Shown: one piece after another, positions 17,201-26,136 of the stretch
Layout of the letters: each line of letters opens with the position of its first letter
Position numbering within the stretch: the stretch's first letter is position 1
Source of the DNA: an uncultured Prevotella sp.
GTDB lineage: Bacteria > Bacteroidota > Bacteroidia > Bacteroidales > Bacteroidaceae
Assembly: GCA_934202525.1 (NCBI GenBank)
Contig: CAKPYB010000026.1
Span: 1-46,202 of the forward strand
Length of the DNA: 46,202 nucleotides
Reading direction: 5' to 3'
The notes under the pieces: generated by a model
What the model was told of the DNA's origin: nothing
Database searches by the model: none
What the model saw: the letters and a program-made list of their open reading frames with translations, nothing else
Made by a program: the position numbers and the translations under genes

Positions 17201-17599
17201 CTCTTTCCAAATGGCAGCACGGATGCCATCTGTGGCGTTGTCGTCCAGGGGCAGCATGGTAGGTTGCGATACAGACATGCCTTGGTATTGCTGTATCCCC
17301 TGGGTAGTATATTTGAAATTGTCAAGTTGCTTGCTTCCGATTCTGATTTGTGGTGAGAACAGACGGATGCGCCCTTCCTCTTCACCATTCTTGTTGCCAA
17401 AACTACTTTTTAGCACGAGGGTATATTTGTCTTCCACTCTCATGCTCATGTAGTATGGCTTGTGGTCGGGTTGCTTTTGTAGATGCTCCATGCTGTAGTT
17501 GAGTTCCGATTTCAGCGTTTGCAGCAACTTGTCGTTTTGTTGGGCGAACGCAGAAGCGCTGCCCAACAAAATTATGATGGATATAATTATCTTTTTCAT
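14300..17599 (-). CDS. Secreted double-length TldD/TldE-like metallopeptidase
   Basis: 1099 residues, twice the usual TldD size, with a signal peptide (MKKIIISIIILLGSASAFA). The first half (about 22-560) is TldD-like with the zinc motif HEIFGH at 313-318, downstream HRLEGHRLKEGG, and the third ligand candidate C521 in FTGVCGAESGW. The second half (from about 580) repeats the layout, for example MKREMDSL...RPFYMSYLATRF matching an N-terminal segment, but has FEDMAAVYPF where HEXXXH should be. It therefore resembles the non-catalytic TldE/PmbA subunit. TldD/TldE is a heterodimeric peptidase that cleaves unfolded peptides and processes microcin B17. Here both roles appear joined in one exported chain. 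It is the last gene of the STN-SusC operon, 8 nt after the preceding lipoprotein. Confidence 0.85.
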   Translation of the reverse strand: MKKIIISIIILLGSASAFAQQNDKLLQTLKSELNYSMEHLQKQPDHKPYYMSMRVEDKYTLVLKSSFGNKNGEEEGRIRLFSPQIRIGSKQLDNFKYTTQGIQQYQGMSVSQPTMLPLDDNATDGIRAAIWKETNSRYKYACQVFDEAKTKVATTAANEDKAACFSDAPVEKYYDASIDNRFYHIDKADWLKKLNEISAAFKAEPELLGGEASLTYQVSRVYIVNTEGTEVVQNRICGRIMLSTQAVAADGMSLPLNKDYLAYDLDSLPTVEKMVTDAKDMVKRVLALRNAPVADPYTGPAMLSGEASGVFFHEIFGHRLEGHRLKEGGETFKKMVGELVLPKEFQVYCDPTLRHYAGTDLNGYYKYDDEGVKARRVNNVVNGVLKSFLMSRVPLDGFPESNGHGRTSDDKDPVSRQSNLIVETNKPYTEAQMRQMLRAEAKKQGKEYGYYFKTVTSGYTYTGEGGSLNSFNVTPLEVYRIFADGRPDQLVRGVDLIGTPLSMFSHISAAGKNASVFTGVCGAESGWVPVTAVSPTIFVTQIETQRRAKSNYVPATLKAPGFGRKPSTNVFEGTDVNNIDKSILYGMKDEMKREMDSLTIAGSPRPFYMSYLATRFKTINVKAELGGLTYCYDMPWDMLGSTQVLVGSFKRNSELKLGQYVQTGIQAGGGYDAIRRAFWTYSDLAYKYNLNSYAQKMNALNSNPLPATIEKIPDMQRMAPVTVIQPSYDYNIDAQKLSDLACKASETFKDFKDLTNTSVSFEGAYEDTYRVTSENVNLKEPHSYLKIKVSANLRLADGSLQKNGFEMNFTTPEEVPSAEILQAKVREFAEQFVALKDVPILSDTYKGPVMFEDMAAVYPFTENLLTLNKLYAKVILAPNDKALGKKIGKKILDPRIDIVNYTSLPEYNGTKLMGAYSIDADGIKPEAEIPLVEKGILKQILNRATPTEHAMHSTGSARFTNNPRAVALTTSVGTFHVKATGTTDADKMKKELIKLGKKKKLEYVYKITSPAGAESLQLYQINVKTGEEKLARITQAILPTLSQLEKITAISSKENVYNLSKDVNTSVICPSAIILDNIELSSNTPRSEKAPAIPYPLQR

Positions 17600-17607
17600 T
17601 TTTCTTT

Positions 17608-19137
17608 TTATTTATAAATACCGATTTCTGCAAGTGTTACATCGAAAGTACCAAAATAGTATTGAGAAGGAATGCCCACTTGGATGTATCTCACCTTTTG
17701 TGTCCCATTGGCGAATGGCAGAAGGATAGTTTGTCCTGTGCTGGTTCCGAGTGTATTCTCCTCCACATAGGTGGCATCGCTAAGACCGCCGCTCTTGTCG
17801 GCAATCTTTAACGTCATCTTTTGTGGGGCAATGTCGTTGTCCTGATCAGATTTGCTAAACGATTTCTGTACCACTTTTATGCCGCTTGCCTCAACTTCTT
17901 TACCCAAGTCGATGGTCAAAATATACGTTTGTTGAGAACTGGTGGCAAAAGGTTTCCAACATGTGCTTGTCTTGCCGTCTATGAGATATTCTGGATGTGA
18001 GTTGTAGCCATCTTGGTCGGCAACACTGCATTTGATACTTGCTTGGCTGATATCGTAGCAATCTATTTCTGGCAAGTGTGTAGCTCCCATATCCTTGATG
18101 TAAGACTCTTTGCCTAATTCCTGATAGTGCTTGTTATAGCGTTCCACGACAAGTCCTGTATGCTGGTGCATAATCTCCAATACCTTATTGCTGATAGCAG
18201 GGTCGAATACCTTATATTGTCCACGAGTCTCGTCATTGGCTCCAGCCTCTGTGAGATAAGTGTTCTTTCCTACTACGAGTCTCTTCAGATTTGGCATATT
18301 GAGCAAATCTTCCAGCGAGTTGATATCTGCATCTAACTCCAGTGTCTGTAAGTTTTTTGCCCAACTGTCAGATACGTTGCCCGTACTGTTGATGATCTTT
18401 CCGTCAGAGCCATATTTCGTCTTGAGAAATTCCTTGAAATCGGATGTAAAGGATGGCTCCTTGCTCAATTCGTATGGGTCGAATTCTATCAAGTCTTTGC
18501 AACTTCCTATGTGTCCTGTGCGGTACAGGTTGACTGGCTTGGATGTATCTATTTCATCGGGCAAGACATAGATAGGCTGTGAGGCTATATTCTCGTTTAA
18601 CTCGAAGTTTCCTTCAGAGCCGTCCTTCTTGGTATATTTCAAGTTGGCTGTTTCCAAGCCATTCTGCCAACCTGAAAAAAGCATAATCAGGTTGTTATCC
18701 AGGAAATACTGCTTAGCCACCACTCTGGAGAAAGAGATTACTTCCTCGTGCTGGCTGGTGTATGGACGACTGTAGATGGTGTTCTCCAACGATTCGTTGC
18801 CGTCCTTGTCGAGAGAGCTAACGATGATTTCATACGTACTGTTGTTGAGGTTACCTATGCTGTAGGTAGTTGTTCCTCGGTCTAACAGAACAGAGTCCGT
18901 GTCAATGTCGTTCGTCCATTTCACCTTGACCTTCCCGATGATAGGATCGCTGTTGTTTGTCCAGTTCACGATCAGTCTTTCCCATCCTGGTGATACCGTG
19001 AGGTTGTCACATTTTCCGATGTATCTGATTTCGCCATCGCCAGCCATATCTGCGTATGTGTCCTTGATGTCTTGGCAGGCAGTCAAGGAGGTTATGGCTG
19101 CGAGTGATATAATCAATGTCTTTATATTCTTTTTCAT
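17608..19137 (-). CDS. Surface lipoprotein, DUF4998 type with discoidin-like C-terminus
   Basis: 509 residues with a lipoprotein signal ending in LTAC. The N-terminal part (about 20-210) resembles the DUF4998 fibronectin-like pair found in PUL-encoded lipoproteins. A middle stretch (about 255-310) is leucine-rich (LQTLELDADINSLEDLL, NMPNLKRLVVGKN). The C-terminal 140 residues look like an F5/8 type C (discoidin) domain, including STCWKPFATSSQQTYILTIDLG. Such proteins commonly bind the nutrient at the cell surface beside SusCD. It overlaps nothing but starts only 3 nt after the previous gene and ends 8 nt before the TldD-like gene, so it is co-transcribed. The ligand is unknown. Confidence 0.78.
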   Translation of the reverse strand: MKKNIKTLIISLAAITSLTACQDIKDTYADMAGDGEIRYIGKCDNLTVSPGWERLIVNWTNNSDPIIGKVKVKWTNDIDTDSVLLDRGTTTYSIGNLNNSTYEIIVSSLDKDGNESLENTIYSRPYTSQHEEVISFSRVVAKQYFLDNNLIMLFSGWQNGLETANLKYTKKDGSEGNFELNENIASQPIYVLPDEIDTSKPVNLYRTGHIGSCKDLIEFDPYELSKEPSFTSDFKEFLKTKYGSDGKIINSTGNVSDSWAKNLQTLELDADINSLEDLLNMPNLKRLVVGKNTYLTEAGANDETRGQYKVFDPAISNKVLEIMHQHTGLVVERYNKHYQELGKESYIKDMGATHLPEIDCYDISQASIKCSVADQDGYNSHPEYLIDGKTSTCWKPFATSSQQTYILTIDLGKEVEASGIKVVQKSFSKSDQDNDIAPQKMTLKIADKSGGLSDATYVEENTLGTSTGQTILLPFANGTQKVRYIQVGIPSQYYFGTFDVTLAEIGIYK

Positions 19138-19140
19138 GTC

Positions 19141-20523
19141 TTATTCATCTTTCTTAGTCCAAACTTCCAACTCTTGCAAGAGAAAATAATGTGCGGCGTT
19201 GATAGAGGTACCTTGTGACCATGACATCATGTTATCAATGTCATTGTATGTCTTGTTTACAACAATCTTTAGGTATCTGTATCCTTCGCCTTGCTCGCAG
19301 AGTAATTTCAGAGGCATATATACAGAGTCGGCTTTCTCTGCCTCTGCTTTTGTGTCGATTGCATTTATATTTCCAACGGCATTGGCTATCCATCTTTCTC
19401 TGGTTTCAATATCAGGATCCTGATCATAGCTTGCTACTTTCACCCAGGCTTTTTCGTCCCAGTTTCCTGCAGTTCCGTTGTCATCCTTGGCGGCATATAC
19501 ATCTACAGAGCAAGGCAGCTTATCTATGTAATAACCATTCTTGAAGAGGGTGTAATAATTGTCAATCGTTGTGTTGCTGTAGCACCAGTCAAAAAATGAC
19601 CTTACATTAAGAGGAGTATAGAATCTCACCTCTGCTGTTAGTCTGTTTTGGTGCATGTCGATGTACATAGGGTCGCCCCATGCTTGAGGACCAGCCAGAA
19701 AGCAGTTTCGTTTTATTGCTGCTTTGCTTCCTTCTTTCTGATATTGATCAAAGAAGTCTATACCTTTGAGTTCGCCGTCGAAGAGATATTTCTCTCCCAT
19801 GCAGTATTCAGGACGCTCCACAGACTTGTCGAAATAAAAGTCGAAATTGCTTTTCTCGAGTTTGTCGGTATTGTAGGCCTTGACATGGCTCCATGCTTGT
19901 TCGCGTACCATGTAACCACGGTAATCTTCTGTGCGAATGACAATCGTGTTGTCTTCTGATTTCTGTTTTAACTCGAAGTTTAATGTGTCCTTGCCTTCGG
20001 TGATGTTGACCGTTTTGATGAGGATGGTGTCAGGCTGTCCAGACAATGGGTCTGTTCCCAGATAATAAATGTGAGCCATACCCTTTGCATTGGTTGTGTT
20101 GTCTGTCAAAATGCTGAAACCATTCCAGCCAGAGAGAACTTTCACGTTGTTGAAGAATGCGTAGGGAGCAGAATCCTCTGTACTGAAGGATACGGCGATA
20201 GGTGCGCTTTCTTCACCATCTCGCTTTACGAAGCGAACTTCTGCGGGTACATTCTGTTTCGCTTCATTGAATCCCTCCAATACCACAGAGTCCTTCAATG
20301 CGCTTGACGTGCGCAGGATTTCGTGCCCGGCATAGTCCTTGTAGCGAATGTTTAAGCCCATCAGGTCTTTGTCGGCAGGAAACTTGAAATGCATGATGGC
20401 TCCACCTGGCATTGGCTTGAAGCTGAAAGCTTCTGCGCCAACGGCAGGTTGGAAGGCTGTCTCTTCATCCTTGCATGAACTGAGCGTTACAAGCAGAATG
20501 AGAAAATATATGATTCTTTTCAT
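19141..20523 (-). CDS. Surface lipoprotein, DUF4959/DUF5126/DUF5000 type
   Basis: 460 residues with a lipoprotein signal, MKRIIYFLILLVTLSSC. The order seen matches lipoproteins annotated as DUF4959 (N-terminal, GGAIMHFKFPADKDLMGL...YKDYAG), DUF5126 (middle, YAFFNNVKVLSGWNG) and DUF5000 (C-terminal discoidin-like, with DWCYSNTTIDNYYTLFKNGYY and GYRYLKIVVNKT). In PULs these follow susD and are thought to bind the target at the surface. The gene starts 30 nt after susD and ends 3 nt before the DUF4998 lipoprotein. The domain names come from recall of the family, not a search. Confidence 0.78.
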   Translation of the reverse strand: MKRIIYFLILLVTLSSCKDEETAFQPAVGAEAFSFKPMPGGAIMHFKFPADKDLMGLNIRYKDYAGHEILRTSSALKDSVVLEGFNEAKQNVPAEVRFVKRDGEESAPIAVSFSTEDSAPYAFFNNVKVLSGWNGFSILTDNTTNAKGMAHIYYLGTDPLSGQPDTILIKTVNITEGKDTLNFELKQKSEDNTIVIRTEDYRGYMVREQAWSHVKAYNTDKLEKSNFDFYFDKSVERPEYCMGEKYLFDGELKGIDFFDQYQKEGSKAAIKRNCFLAGPQAWGDPMYIDMHQNRLTAEVRFYTPLNVRSFFDWCYSNTTIDNYYTLFKNGYYIDKLPCSVDVYAAKDDNGTAGNWDEKAWVKVASYDQDPDIETRERWIANAVGNINAIDTKAEAEKADSVYMPLKLLCEQGEGYRYLKIVVNKTYNDIDNMMSWSQGTSINAAHYFLLQELEVWTKKDE

Positions 20524-20553
20524 TTCTCTTATTTTTAGATGTTGTTATGATGA

Positions 20554-22509
20554 TTAATTGTTTCCACCCCAACCAGGGTTTTGCTTGCATCCCGAGACGA
20601 GAATCTCCTCGCTGCGGATAGGGAAGAAATAATCTCGTGGTGCAGTGAACTTGCGCTTTGACCATACCACGATAGGCCCCTCGTAGTTGTTGTAGAAACG
20701 GCGATTGTCAGAGCAGATAACGTTCCATCCGTATTGTGGCTCGTTCAATTCCTGTGGGGCTTCCATCCAGCGGCGCAAGTTGTAAAATCTTCTACCCTCG
20801 AAGGCAAATTCGATGTTCCACTCTTGGTGAATGATGCTGCGCATTCCTGCCTGTGTGGTCACTTTCTGGGGGTTTCGTGCATAACTCTCCCAGGCTTCAC
20901 GAACCTTAGGAATGCCAGCTCTCTCACGTACTACGTCTATCTTGCTATATACATGCTCGTCATCAGGGACATCTAAATATTCATTCCATGCCTCTGCCGA
21001 CATTAGATATAATTCTGCCATACGGAGGTATCTTTGTTTGAAGGCATAAATGTTTGTCTGCAGATAAGAGGCGAATGGCTGGGTGGAATCAATGTATTTC
21101 TTAATCCAATAGCCTGTAAGCGACTGTGGAAGAGTAGCATTGATTTTTGTGTCTTCTGTTCCGAAGTTACCTCCTTGCTTCGTGTTGGTGACGGTAGCTT
21201 TATAGGTTGCACTATAAGTGCTTGTCGGGCGATACCAGCAAGTTCCGTCTGCTACGATGTCAGCATAGAAGCGAGGTTCTCTATGGCGATGTAGTCCCAG
21301 TATCTCTGTATTCAGAGGCACCACGTTGAGGTAGCGGCTATCCGTTTCCTTGCTCATCTGGTATTTGTCGCTCACCCACTGCTTGTCTTCGTCTATTGGC
21401 AGGCCATGATCTGTGTAGAACATCTCAACCATCTTCATGCTTGGAGCAAGACATCCTTTGGCGCTCTGGTCCAGGAATGCAGATTCTGATCTGTTGGTGT
21501 AAGGTGCAAGGCAAATTCCAGCGGCGTAGCCAAATTGACCTTCAAATTCCAAGAGAATCTCAGGATTTGTATATCTCTTGTCGAGCACAGACTGTTGTAT
21601 GTTGAAAATAGTGTTGAGCATATCTGTTCCTTTGTCATTCGTGCTGTTGTAGAGATGCTTTCCACCAGCAAGGGCATAGTTGATGGCCTCGTCTGCAGCA
21701 ATGGCAGCCTTGTGCCACTTCTCCTTGTCATAGACAGGGAAGAGACGTTCACCGTTTTTGTTGGTGAAGTTCTTCAGTTGCTCGTTGCCGTTGAAGAGGG
21801 GAGAGGCAGCGAAGAGCAGGGCGTATGCCTTGACGGCTGCTGTGGATTCTTTTTTGAAATATGCATGGCGTGACTCCTCGGAGCCACTCATGGTCGGGAG
21901 ATCGGCAATGGCTTCATCACACAGGCTGACGATGGCATTGACGCAATCGTCAATGGAGGCGCGAGGTTGCTGCATTGCAACCTTATCTGCGTTGGCATCA
22001 ATATTCTCTGGTACGAGAATGAATGAGCCATATCGCTTGAGCAACTCGAAATAGGTGGAAGCTTTTAGTGCCTTGATTTCGGCTTTCCAAAGCGTCTTTT
22101 CATCCTTTGTCATATTTTGGCAGAGATCTACATTGTCTATGAATAAGTTGCAATAGCGTATGAGACAGTAGGCACCATCTTTGCTCCAGATGTTGCAATA
22201 TGGGTTTTGTGCCATTTGGAGTCCATCTCCTATATAGATGGCAGGACCATATGCCGCCATGTTGTCTCTGAAATATTGACCGGCCACAAACTCGTCAGCA
22301 CCGAAGAATCCTGGTTGCTCGTCGTAGCTGGTTGCCATGTTGGTAAACATGGCATAGCAAGTTTTGAGCCATTTGTCCACATCGTTTCGCTGCTCGAAAT
22401 TTGTCTCGATAGTCTCTACGTCTCCTTTAGGAACTACGTCGAGATAGTCGTTGCAAGAGGTGCTCAGCAGCCCGCTTGCCAACAATAGTGAATATATTAT
22501 TTTTTTCAT
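20554..22509 (-). CDS. SusD/RagB family nutrient-binding lipoprotein
   Basis: 651 residues from ATG 22509. An ATG two codons upstream (22515) is also possible and neither has a clear ribosome site. The lipoprotein signal MKKIIYSLLLASGLLSTSC and the following NDYLDVVPKGDVETIETNF are typical of SusD. TPR-like helices with KAEIKALKASTYFELLKRYG and the C-terminal NIEFAFEGRRFYNLRRW motif confirm the family. SusD forms the lid on the SusC channel. It is longer than average (500-600), with an extended C-terminal lobe. Its partner is the STN-SusC gene 24-30 nt upstream. Confidence 0.93.
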   Translation of the reverse strand: MKKIIYSLLLASGLLSTSCNDYLDVVPKGDVETIETNFEQRNDVDKWLKTCYAMFTNMATSYDEQPGFFGADEFVAGQYFRDNMAAYGPAIYIGDGLQMAQNPYCNIWSKDGAYCLIRYCNLFIDNVDLCQNMTKDEKTLWKAEIKALKASTYFELLKRYGSFILVPENIDANADKVAMQQPRASIDDCVNAIVSLCDEAIADLPTMSGSEESRHAYFKKESTAAVKAYALLFAASPLFNGNEQLKNFTNKNGERLFPVYDKEKWHKAAIAADEAINYALAGGKHLYNSTNDKGTDMLNTIFNIQQSVLDKRYTNPEILLEFEGQFGYAAGICLAPYTNRSESAFLDQSAKGCLAPSMKMVEMFYTDHGLPIDEDKQWVSDKYQMSKETDSRYLNVVPLNTEILGLHRHREPRFYADIVADGTCWYRPTSTYSATYKATVTNTKQGGNFGTEDTKINATLPQSLTGYWIKKYIDSTQPFASYLQTNIYAFKQRYLRMAELYLMSAEAWNEYLDVPDDEHVYSKIDVVRERAGIPKVREAWESYARNPQKVTTQAGMRSIIHQEWNIEFAFEGRRFYNLRRWMEAPQELNEPQYGWNVICSDNRRFYNNYEGPIVVWSKRKFTAPRDYFFPIRSEEILVSGCKQNPGWGGNN

Positions 22510-22539
22510 TGTCATTTATGTCTTTTCTTGTTCTCTTTT

Positions 22540-25500
22540 TTAGAAGCTGATGTTGATGGCAGCTGAGTAGGTGCGCTGGATAGGATAGTTGAATCCTGAT
22601 TCACCAAGCTCAACGTCCCAAAGCTTAAAGTTGGTCAGACAGAAGGCATTGTTTACCTTGAACGACAACTTGAAGAGTTTAAGTCCCAATGTACTGACAA
22701 ACTTCTTTGGTAGGTTGTATGCCACCTCTATGTTTGTACAGCGCAGGAATGAGCAGTTGCGCATGAAGTAGGTGCTCTTGCGAATCTCTGCGTTGCTGCT
22801 GCTATACCAGTCTTCTTGTGGGTTGTGTTGTGCGATGCTCGATGTTGACAATCTTGGCCAAAAGGCGTGAGTATCTTGGTTGTCCTCAGACCAGTGGCTG
22901 TCGTAGATGGCTTTCAGCATGGCGTGGTCACCATAGAAAGGAGATACTTTGATAGGATTGATAAAGAACGAGCGTTGTCCAGAACCCTGGAAGGCAAAAT
23001 TGAATTCCCATCCCTTATAGTTGACGAAACCTGTGAAACCATAAATAAGGCGAGGGGTCTCTGGGTAGCCGATGTAGGTGGCGTCGTTCACGTCTATGAC
23101 GCCATCGTTATTGATGTCTCGGTACTTGATATCTCCAGGCATCACGTCGCCGTCTTGCCGTGGCGAGTTGTCTATCTCTGCTTGGTCACGGAAAAGACCT
23201 TCTGCGATATAACCGATTGGCTGACTGATTTCATGTCCCACTTTACGTTGCCATGCTGGTTTGTTGGTCGCCTCTTCTACTTCTTTGTATTTTGTCTTGT
23301 TATAAGTGAGAGTTCCATTCAGAATCATCCAGCAATCGTTGCTGAATGCCTTCTGTACTTTCAAGGAGAGGTCAACACCACGTGAGTCTGTTTTGCCGAT
23401 GTTGGCAAGAGGATCTACCTCGATACCCATGTTGGCTGGTATGGTGGTACGTGTGGAGATGATATTGTGTCGAATCTCCTGATATATGTCTGCTTGTGCC
23501 TCGATCAAACCACCGAAGAGCTTAGCCTCAATACCCAGGTTCTTTTGTTCTGCTATTTCCCAGAGAATGTTAGGGTTGGCGTATGCTACAATCTGTTTAC
23601 GTGCGAATTGTGCACCTGCATTCGCCGTTGGGTCTTGTTCTCCAGTTCCTGCGGCTGTTGTTCCTATCTGTGGTAAAAATACGAAGCGAGGTGTCTCCAC
23701 GATACCATCGTTTCCCACCTTACCCCAGGATAGACGGAATTTCAGGTAGCTGATGTATTTGTCGAGTTTCTTCATCCAAGGTTCGTTGGATGCCACCCAA
23801 GCTCCACCTACGGCAGGGAAGAAACCGAAACGCTTTGCCTTAGCGAAACGTTCGGAACCATTGTAGCCAAAGCTGCCCTCTATGAAATAACGGTCTTTAT
23901 AACCATAATTTCCACGTGCAGAGTAGGTTAAGTTGCGCTGTGGTTGGCCGTTGAGTACGTCGCTTATAGGGGTGAAGGTGCGTTCTTGTGATTGAACCAC
24001 GGCAGTAAGTGATGTTTGGTGGTTACCCCAAGCTGCTTGGTGAATCAATGTACCTGTATAGGTGATTCTTGTATCGGTACTTCTTGCTCCCTCATTAGCG
24101 TTCAATGTGCGGCTTGCCATGGAATTCTCCACGTCAGCGAGTGTAAACTTACCGGTCTCGTTGTCATAACTGGATAGATAATATTTGTATGGAGTGGTAA
24201 AGAACTCGTTACTGTAGTAGCCTGTTTGTACCAAAGAAGCACTTGCTCTGAACTCCAAACCTTTTACCAATTTTGACAGGTTGTGAATATATTCTGCTCG
24301 ATTGGTGGTGGAGAAACGTGTACGGTTGATGTAACCTTTCTGGATCTCCATATATGGATTGGTCTTCTTGCTGGCTGTTGTTCCAAAAAGGATATGAGGA
24401 AAATTATGCGTCTCGTCGGCTGGATAGGTAGGAGCAAAGTCCACAGGTGAGGCATTGAATGCGTAATAATAAGCCTCGGTCTGGCTGGTTTGTGGACCAT
24501 GGTACTTGTCCAATGTGGCTACGGAGTTGATGACCAATTTGATGCCTGAGCGCAGATCGATGTTCAAGTTGGTGCGGAACTGCGTCTGGTTGTTGACGAT
24601 GTTGCAGTCAAAGTCATTCAGTTTGTCGGTCTTGATCATACCCTCGTCACGATTGTAGTTGATGGCAGCATAATACTGTACTTTCTTCGAACCACCACGA
24701 ATGTTGACACCCGCACGATGGTTCCACGCAAAGTCCTTGAAAAGCTGCTTGTACCAGTCTGTATGAGGATAGAGCCAACTTGGATATTTACCAGAGGCGG
24801 TTTTGTTGATATAATCAACAGAATATTGTGGAGTCGCATTTGGATTGCGTCCCAACTGGGCTTGGTCGTACATCCTCATATAGGTGATAGGATCCACTAC
24901 GTCGATGGTGCTGGTAGGCTGTGTCAAGACAGACTCATATCTGAAGTTGGTATATACACTACCTTCCTCACCCTTTTTGGTAGTAACCTTGATGACACCA
25001 TTGGCACCACGAGCACCATACATGGCTGTAGCAGAGGCATCTTTGAGTACACTGAAGCTCTCGATATCCTCTACTTGGATACGAGAAAGTTCCAGCTTGG
25101 AAGATTCCACGCCATCAATCAAAATCAAAGGGTCGGTGTTGGCACCACTCTGGAAAGAAGTGATACCACGGATATAGAACTTAGTGTTCATCTCGCTTTC
25201 GGTCAAGCCGCCAGGAAGACCACCTGTTTGCCAAGCTACCATACCAGGAATACGACCTGCGAAAGAAGTCGTCAGGTCGGAACTTGAAACCTTTAAGTCA
25301 CCAGGCTTTACAGTCGTAATAGAAGATACGACGCTCTCCTTCTTCTGTGTACCGAAGGCTACGACCTGCACTTCGTCCAGGTTCTTGGCATCAGGGCGCA
25401 GGTCAATCTTCAAGGAACGCTGAGGATTCTTGATTTCTGCAAATTCATTTTTGTAGCCTACGAAGGAGAACTTGAGTACATCGCCTTTGCGAGCTTTCAG

Positions 25501-25962
25501 AGAAAATTCTCCGTTTACGCCAGTGGTAGTACCTGTCTTGGTGCCTTGCAGCAAGACATATACACCAGGCAGTTCGACACCATTCTCATCGACTACCTTT
25601 CCCTTGATGTCGTAAAACTCGCCGGCTCCTTTTGAGATGTGTAGGGTTCCCTTGGTGACGGTGATAAACTGCTTGTCAATCTTAAAAGTCAAGCCTTTTC
25701 CTGTGAGAAGCTGCGTCATGGCTTCACGCACGTTGGAAGCCTTGATGTTTCGGCTCACGGTCAACCCCTCTACGTCCTGGCTGGCGTAGAGCACCTTGTA
25801 CTTGGTAGCCTTTTCCAATCGCTTGAAAGCTTTGGCGAGGCTCTCGTTCTTCATGTTGATGACGATTTCCTGTGCCTGTCCCTGGGCTATGATTGGCTGT
25901 GCCAAGCCTGGAGACATCAAGAGGGAACTCATCAGCAAACAATCTCTCAATGTTTTCTTCAT
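22540..25962 (-). CDS. SusC/RagA TonB-dependent transporter with N-terminal STN signalling domain
   Basis: 1140 residues. After a signal peptide, residues about 33-105 form a secretin/TonB N-terminal (STN) domain (KNESLAKAFKRLEKATKYKV...LLTGKGLTFKI). A carboxypeptidase-regulatory-like domain (YDIKGKVVDENGVELPGVYV) follows, then the plug (DEVQVVAFGTQKKESVVSSI, with the SusC signature FYIRGITSF and KDASATAMYGARGANGVI) and a large beta-barrel ending in the aromatic SF. The STN domain talks to a FecR-type anti-sigma factor in the periplasm, and a FecR/ECF pair lies directly upstream. No TAnnTTTG box is evident in the 80 nt before the ATG, consistent with use of the ECF factor. This is the first gene of a five-gene operon. 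Confidence 0.94.
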   Translation of the reverse strand: MKKTLRDCLLMSSLLMSPGLAQPIIAQGQAQEIVINMKNESLAKAFKRLEKATKYKVLYASQDVEGLTVSRNIKASNVREAMTQLLTGKGLTFKIDKQFITVTKGTLHISKGAGEFYDIKGKVVDENGVELPGVYVLLQGTKTGTTTGVNGEFSLKARKGDVLKFSFVGYKNEFAEIKNPQRSLKIDLRPDAKNLDEVQVVAFGTQKKESVVSSITTVKPGDLKVSSSDLTTSFAGRIPGMVAWQTGGLPGGLTESEMNTKFYIRGITSFQSGANTDPLILIDGVESSKLELSRIQVEDIESFSVLKDASATAMYGARGANGVIKVTTKKGEEGSVYTNFRYESVLTQPTSTIDVVDPITYMRMYDQAQLGRNPNATPQYSVDYINKTASGKYPSWLYPHTDWYKQLFKDFAWNHRAGVNIRGGSKKVQYYAAINYNRDEGMIKTDKLNDFDCNIVNNQTQFRTNLNIDLRSGIKLVINSVATLDKYHGPQTSQTEAYYYAFNASPVDFAPTYPADETHNFPHILFGTTASKKTNPYMEIQKGYINRTRFSTTNRAEYIHNLSKLVKGLEFRASASLVQTGYYSNEFFTTPYKYYLSSYDNETGKFTLADVENSMASRTLNANEGARSTDTRITYTGTLIHQAAWGNHQTSLTAVVQSQERTFTPISDVLNGQPQRNLTYSARGNYGYKDRYFIEGSFGYNGSERFAKAKRFGFFPAVGGAWVASNEPWMKKLDKYISYLKFRLSWGKVGNDGIVETPRFVFLPQIGTTAAGTGEQDPTANAGAQFARKQIVAYANPNILWEIAEQKNLGIEAKLFGGLIEAQADIYQEIRHNIISTRTTIPANMGIEVDPLANIGKTDSRGVDLSLKVQKAFSNDCWMILNGTLTYNKTKYKEVEEATNKPAWQRKVGHEISQPIGYIAEGLFRDQAEIDNSPRQDGDVMPGDIKYRDINNDGVIDVNDATYIGYPETPRLIYGFTGFVNYKGWEFNFAFQGSGQRSFFINPIKVSPFYGDHAMLKAIYDSHWSEDNQDTHAFWPRLSTSSIAQHNPQEDWYSSSNAEIRKSTYFMRNCSFLRCTNIEVAYNLPKKFVSTLGLKLFKLSFKVNNAFCLTNFKLWDVELGESGFNYPIQRTYSAAINISF

Positions 25963-26040
25963 TTTACGCTGATTATAGTTTAAAATTACTTATAAGTCGT
26001 AAAGAAATGAAATAAGATACCCCTTTTAAAAGAAAAAATG

Positions 26041-26081
26041 AACAAAAAGTGGCAATTTCGTTAAAATTGCCACTTTTTGTT
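26041..26081 (-). terminator. Terminator between fecR and the SusC operon
   Basis: A perfect 18-bp inverted repeat (26041-26058 and 26064-26081, core AAAAAGTGGCAATTT) with a 5-nt loop; on the minus strand CATTTTTTC follows. It isolates the regulator transcript from the transporter operon. Confidence 0.8.
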
Positions 26082-26136
26082 TTCGTATTGTAGTAAGATT
26101 TTATAAAGTCATTATGTTGGAAAATGAGACGATTCC

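Noticed and set aside
14300..17599. Two tldD-like genes misjoined by an assembly error
   Set aside because: One frame runs without a break, the halves differ strongly in sequence, and the second half has its own consistent family features.
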